From: a bacterium
GTDB taxonomy: Bacteria; Actinomycetota; Acidimicrobiia; Spongiisociales; ZC4RG35
Direction of reading: 5' to 3'
Length of the DNA stretch: 46,337 nucleotides
Assembly (NCBI GenBank): GCA_028819345.1
Contig: JAPPLW010000100.1
Location: forward strand, 1-46,337
Positions 43,049 through 46,337 of this stretch are shown piece after piece. Made by a program: the position numbers and the translations under genes. The notes beneath the pieces are model-generated. The model had not been told where the DNA came from and did not search any database. It saw only the letters and a list, made by a program, of their open reading frames with translations. How positions within the stretch are numbered: the stretch's first letter is position 1; every line of letters begins with the position of its first letter.

Positions 43049-44395
43049 ATGACCAACTCCAGTCTCAAGATTGACCGCGCCCAATATGTCATCACGGTGG
43101 ATGATCGGAGACGAGTCATCCGAGACGGCTCGGTGGTGGTCCGGAATGGCCATATAAGCCACGTCGGCAAGGCCGAGGAACTCCGCCACATCGCCGCGGA
43201 CCGGGTCATCGACGCCACCGACAAGGTGGTGACGCCCGGCTTCGTGAACGGTCACTTGCACATCAGCTACGCACACTCTGTCCGGGGCGTCTTTCCCGAC
43301 GACGTTCCCGACCGGTTGAGGCATGTCTTTGCCATGCAATCGGTGATGACCGAGGAGGAGGAGTACCTCACCACGCTGCTCGGCTTGGCGGAGACGCTTG
43401 GGACCGGAACCACCGCCCTCGTGGATCCAGGCACGACCAAATTCCCCGAGGCGTGCTTGGAGGCCTACAACCAGGCGGGATGCCGGGTGATAATCGGGGA
43501 ACAGGTCCAGGACCGGGAGAACCGACTGCACCTTCCCGTCTATGACACCGCCGAGGCGCTTGATCGTACGGAGGCGTCCATCAACGCACTGGACGGACGC
43601 CTTGCGGGACGGGTTCGGGCTTGGGCGATGCCGTTCTCGCTGGAGTTCTGCAGCCCGGAGTTGCTGATAGGCGCCAAGAGGATTGCCGACCACTACGGGA
43701 CCGCCCTGACCCTCCATCACACCGGCGGCGCCGGGGCCCCGACCGAGCGCTTGGCGGAACTTGGGATCCTTGGCCCCAATGTCCTGCTTTCCCATTGCAT
43801 GGACCTGACGGAGCGGGAGATCCAGTTGATCGCCGGGTCCGGCGCGGCGGTAGTGGTCTGTCCCAGCACGGTGATGAAAGCCGGAGGCAACACCGGGAGG
43901 GGAGGACGACTCCCCGAGTTGTTGGAGGCCGGCGTCCCGGTGTCGCTGGGAACCGACTCCGTTAACAGCTCCAACTTCTCCGACATGGTGCGGTGTGTGA
44001 ACATTGCGGCAACCGTCTACAAGGACGTTCGGGGAGACAGCAGCCTGATACCGGCGGAAACCGCACTCGAGTTGGCGACCCGGACCGGCGCCGCCGCGCT
44101 GGGATTCGCCGATTCGCTGGGCGCCATAGAGGTGGGAAGGAAGGGAGACCTGGTGCTGTTCGACACCCGTCGTCCGGAGTGGCGAGCCCTGGCGAACCCA
44201 GTCCGGAACCTTGTCTATTCCGCGACGGGCGACTCGGTGGAGACGGTGATCGTTGATGGCCGGGTGGTGGTCGAGGAGGGTCGGCCGCGCTTTGCGGGTG
44301 ATTTGTGGGAGTTGATTCAAAAGGTCGAGAAGATCGGCGAGCGGGTCCGGGCCGTCACCGGTGTCGGGTTCCCCTCCCGGTGGCCGGTCATCTAG
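43049..44395 (+). CDS. Amidohydrolase-superfamily enzyme (ATZ/TRZ/SsnA-like deaminase or hydrolase)
   Basis: This 448-residue cytoplasmic metal enzyme has the N- and C-terminal beta sandwich (VITVDDRRRVIRDGSVVVRNGHI; GRKGDLVLFDTRRPEWRAL). Metal ligands are H69-L-H71 (GFVNGHLH), one of His223/His224 (TLHHTGG), His249 (LSHCMDL) and Asp303 (LGTDS). The Glu of the usual H-x-x-E motif after the third His is absent (HHTGGAG), which affects the expected proton-shuttle residue. Relatives include chlorohydrolases, S-adenosylhomocysteine deaminases and SsnA. It follows the DAO gene; the intended substrate is unknown. Confidence 0.85.
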   Translation: MTNSSLKIDRAQYVITVDDRRRVIRDGSVVVRNGHISHVGKAEELRHIAADRVIDATDKVVTPGFVNGHLHISYAHSVRGVFPDDVPDRLRHVFAMQSVMTEEEEYLTTLLGLAETLGTGTTALVDPGTTKFPEACLEAYNQAGCRVIIGEQVQDRENRLHLPVYDTAEALDRTEASINALDGRLAGRVRAWAMPFSLEFCSPELLIGAKRIADHYGTALTLHHTGGAGAPTERLAELGILGPNVLLSHCMDLTEREIQLIAGSGAAVVVCPSTVMKAGGNTGRGGRLPELLEAGVPVSLGTDSVNSSNFSDMVRCVNIAATVYKDVRGDSSLIPAETALELATRTGAAALGFADSLGAIEVGRKGDLVLFDTRRPEWRALANPVRNLVYSATGDSVETVIVDGRVVVEEGRPRFAGDLWELIQKVEKIGERVRAVTGVGFPSRWPVI

Positions 44396-44484
44396 GGGAC
44401 GCCCGGCGTCGCCGAACGGTCGGACTCGAATACTCAAAGCCCTTGTGCCTGGACTGGCAAAGCGCGTTATCCTCCGCCCCGTAA

Positions 44485-44561
44485 GGGGACGTAGCTCAGC
44501 CTGGAAGAGCGCCTGCTTTGCAAGCAGGAGGTCGTGGGTTCAAGTCCCATCGTCTCCACCA
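44485..44561 (+). tRNA. tRNA-Ala(TGC), CCA encoded
   Basis: The 74-nt body (44485-44558) has acceptor GGGGACG/CGTCTCC, anticodon stem CCTGC/GCAGG around TTTGCAA (anticodon TGC), and T loop TTCAAGT. Discriminator A is followed by an encoded CCA (44559-44561). Its 3' end is a plausible integrase attachment site because a tyrosine integrase gene begins 238 bp downstream. Confidence 0.97.
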
Positions 44562-44798
44562 TCCTAGGGTTTGTCTGTTTTCCTTTCACGAGGGTTCTAG
44601 CTGTTTCCTGTGGTTTCATGCAGTTACTGTGTCCCCAGCTAGACAGCCACTTTCCCACGTAGAGCGTGGAGGGAATGGCGATTCCGTGAGGGTTCTTGAC
44701 CTTCCCTTTGGTTGCTGGTAGGTTCAATGTTTAGTGGGATACGATGTGGGACAAATAAGTTGAATTCCCTAAAACCAAGGTGCCACGAGAGGCAGGTG

Positions 44799-45929
44799 AT
44801 GGCGAAACTAAACGCCCAACGAGTCCGGTCGCTGAAAGAACCCGGCAAATACGGCGATCAACACGGTCTGATGTTGCGGGTCACACCAACCGGATCGAAA
44901 CAATGGATCTGGCGAGGGACCATACGCGGTAGACGCCGCGATCTCGGTCTCGGCGGATATCCATACGTTACCCTCCGGGAAGCCCGAACCAAAGCGTTCG
45001 AATATCGAAGGATCGCCCGCCAAGGCGGCGATCCCACCATGGCCCGGTCCAAGGTGCCGACATTCCGGGAAGCCACCGAGAAGGTCATTCAGTTGCATGC
45101 TCCCAAGTGGAAGCCTGGTGGCCTGTCTGAGAAGCACTGGCGCTCCACTCTGGAGGCGTATGCCTTTCCCCTTCTGGGGGATGTGGCTGTCAACCAGATC
45201 ACGGGTGGGGATGTGATGGCCTGTCTCGGTCCGATCTGGAACCACAAAGAGGAAACCGCACGGCGGGTTCTGCAGCGAATCTCGGCTGTCATGCGCTGGG
45301 CCGTGGCCCAGGGATTCAGAGAGGACAATCCGGCGGACCGGAGAATCAAAGCAGCCCTGGGCAGCAACACCGCCAAGACCCAACATTTCAAAGCCCTTCA
45401 CCACAGCCAGGTCGCCCAGGCATTAGCCACCATTCGGGCCACCAACGCGTGGAAATCCACAATCCTATGTTTCGAGTATCTGACGCTGTGTGCCGTCCGA
45501 AGCGGCGAAGCCAGACAAGCAACCTGGGAAGAGATCGACCTTCCCACGGCAACCTGGATCATTCCCGCAACTCGTACCAAGACCAGCAAACCCCACCGCG
45601 TGCCCCTCAGCACACCAGCCCTCGCCGTCCTCGAAAAGGCCAGGGAGCAAACCGGCGGCGTCGGGCTGATCTTCCCCTCACCGACAGGAAAACCAATCTC
45701 CAACGCCACCATGAGCAAACTCTGCAAACAGAACAACATCGGATGCGTCCCCCACGGAATGAGATCATCGTTTCGGGACTGGTGCGGAGAAACCGGCATC
45801 ACCCGCGAACTCGCCGAAGCAGCACTAGCACACACGGTCAAAGGCGTCGAAGGAGCCTACGCCCGAAGCGACCTCCTAGACAGACGCCGAAAGCTCATGG
45901 AACAGTGGGGTCGCTACCTAAAACCCTGA
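44799..45929 (+). CDS. int: Tyrosine-type integrase (P4-like)
   Basis: This is a site-specific recombinase of 376 residues. The N-terminal arm-binding domain (DUF4102-like: GLMLRVTPTGSKQWIWRGTIRGRRRDLGLGGYPYVTLREAR, shortened) is followed by a core-binding domain (about 88-190) and a catalytic domain. Catalytic residues are R234 (CAVRSGEAR), Lys near 264, H319-x-x-R322 (HGMRSSFRDW), H345 (LAHTV) and Tyr354 (GAYARS). The ATG 44799 has GAGAGGCAGG upstream. Its position just after tRNA-Ala and its A/C-rich coding strand toward the 3' end suggest an integrative element whose body would lie beyond the window. The family commonly uses tRNA 3' ends as attB. Confidence 0.93.
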   Translation: MAKLNAQRVRSLKEPGKYGDQHGLMLRVTPTGSKQWIWRGTIRGRRRDLGLGGYPYVTLREARTKAFEYRRIARQGGDPTMARSKVPTFREATEKVIQLHAPKWKPGGLSEKHWRSTLEAYAFPLLGDVAVNQITGGDVMACLGPIWNHKEETARRVLQRISAVMRWAVAQGFREDNPADRRIKAALGSNTAKTQHFKALHHSQVAQALATIRATNAWKSTILCFEYLTLCAVRSGEARQATWEEIDLPTATWIIPATRTKTSKPHRVPLSTPALAVLEKAREQTGGVGLIFPSPTGKPISNATMSKLCKQNNIGCVPHGMRSSFRDWCGETGITRELAEAALAHTVKGVEGAYARSDLLDRRRKLMEQWGRYLKP

Positions 45930-46184
45930 CAGGTTCCGCGTTGTCCAGTTCCGCCCCACCGTGGCCCGTGATCGTCAACACCTGCGTGACAACCTGGCAT
46001 CTTGCCCATGGAGCTAAACACCGATACTGTTTCGGTAGCGGCCACGCGGCTGGAGAAAGGCTGTTTGTCCGCTCAGCGGCCGAACCGACACTCGGCTACA
46101 ACCAAAGATCGTCGACTCGGAGGCGAAGCCGTGCCTAGATGTACTTCCCAGGGACGTTGTTGACAGTTTGGTGTTTGGATAAGG

Positions 46185-46244
46185 GAGGGCCTCCCTGGTT
46201 TGATTCGTGGGGTAAGCAAATCCTTCGAATCAAAGGAGGCCCTC
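46185..46244 (+). promoter_or_regulatory. Long stem-loop that includes the transposase ribosome-binding site
   Basis: GAGGGCCTCC (46185-46194) pairs with GGAGGCCCTC (46235-46244), and TTTGATTCG (46199-46207) pairs with CGAATCAAA (46226-46234), leaving a 4-nt bulge and an 18-nt loop. The AAAGGAGG Shine-Dalgarno site (46232-46239) is wholly inside the 3' arm, and the GTG start follows at once. In a transcript entering from outside, the ribosome site would be hidden. Confidence 0.75.
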
Positions 46245-46337
46245 GTGGGGAACTGTAGGAAGTTGACGCCGTTCGGGCGTAGGTTGTTGGTGGATCGGAT
46301 CCTGGTGCATGGTTGGCCGGTGGCTCACGCCGCCGAA
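46245..46337 (+). CDS. IS481-family transposase, N-terminal fragment (runs off window)
   Basis: The 31 visible codons read GNCRKLTPFGRRLLVDRILV then HGWPVAHAAE. This matches the start of IS481 transposases (x-A-x-L-T-P-x-G-R-x-x-L-V-x-R-v-x-x-x-G-x-P-v-A-h-v-A), the first helix-turn-helix region. A strong AAAGGAGG lies 5 bp before GTG 46245. The DDE catalytic core is not in the window. Confidence 0.75.
   Translation, partial: MGNCRKLTPFGRRLLVDRILVHGWPVAHAAE

Larger units (their letters stand above)
46158..46337 (+). mobile_element. Left end of an IS481-like insertion sequence (truncated by window)
   Basis: The transposase start at 46245 shows an IS. A TGT that begins a TTGACA-containing stretch at 46158 is a plausible left terminal repeat start, since IS481 members typically begin with TGT; the boundary is a guess. 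The right end is outside the window. It lies 228 bp after the integrase stop; that gap shows no gene. Confidence 0.5.

Noticed and set aside
45930..46157. Possible extra gene between integrase and IS481
   Set aside because: Open frame here only extends a shadow of the integrase; no start, ribosome site or domain.

Overview
The window is a chromosome segment of a high-GC Gram-positive (actinobacterial) genome that includes the replication-origin neighbourhood. Three things point to Actinobacteria: an argC-J-B-D-R-G-H cluster; a chain cca / pseudokinase / trxB / trxA / cwlM-like next to rsmG-parA-parB and jag-yidC-yidD-rnpA-rpmH; and dnaA-dnaN-recF-DUF721-gyrB-gyrA-DUF3566. The divergence of many proteins from mycobacterial and streptomycete relatives suggests a deep actinobacterial lineage, perhaps Acidimicrobiia; that placement is inference. 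Nearly all neighbouring genes overlap by 4 bp (ATGA/GTGA) or lie a few bases apart, so operons are tight and the intergenic regulatory sequence is concentrated in a few spots.

Layout. 1-1.6 kb: the end of a possible HNH endonuclease gene and a PD-(D/E)XK nuclease-like gene. 1.6-5.7 kb (minus): an Aap/Yhd-type amino-acid ABC transporter (ATPase and two unusually long permeases) with no binding-protein gene. 5.9-13.2 kb (minus): arginine biosynthesis operon argC-J-B-D-R-G-H without argF, preceded by a candidate ARG box. 13.3-17.5 kb (minus): M1-family metallopeptidase lipoprotein, CCA-adding-type nucleotidyltransferase, HDAC-family deacetylase. 17.5-21.6 kb (plus): an orphan MviN-type pseudokinase/ectodomain protein, a small membrane protein, trxB, trxA and a CwlM-like degenerate amidase. 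21.7-24.1 kb: two parS sites and rsmG-parA-parB (plus). 24.1-26.5 kb (minus): jag, yidC, yidD, rnpA, rpmH. 26.8-29.3 kb (plus): cobT-cobS-cobU, inserted between rpmH and dnaA. 29.7-38.8 kb (plus): dnaA, candidate oriC, dnaN, recF, DUF721, gyrB, gyrA, DUF3566. 38.9-41.1 kb (minus): an LprG/LppX-family lipoprotein and a DHA2-type MFS exporter, resembling the mycobacterial lprG-p55 pair. 41.4-44.6 kb: tRNA-Ile(GAT), a FAD oxidoreductase and an amidohydrolase, tRNA-Ala(TGC). 44.8-46.3 kb: a tyrosine integrase beside tRNA-Ala and the 5' end of an IS481-like element.

How it works together. The core is the replication/segregation/envelope-assembly locus: DnaA, DnaN, RecF and gyrase; ParA-ParB acting on two parS sites; YidC/YidD/Jag for membrane insertion and RNA binding; RnpA/RpmH. 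Two likely catalytically dead regulators (a pseudokinase and a pseudo-amidase) flank the thioredoxin genes. Their mycobacterial relatives (MviN C-terminus and CwlM) regulate peptidoglycan precursor synthesis. The most interesting departures from the expected plan are: the orientation of rsmG-parAB relative to jag-yidC; the cob genes between rpmH and dnaA; the MviN pseudokinase half without its flippase half; a CwlM-like protein lacking every zinc ligand; a pair of near-identical palindromes (AATTACA-N4-TGTAATT) bracketing the parAB/jag-rpmH block; and unusual quinolone-region residues in both gyrase subunits. I did not see a CRISPR array or a complete unknown multi-gene defence system.
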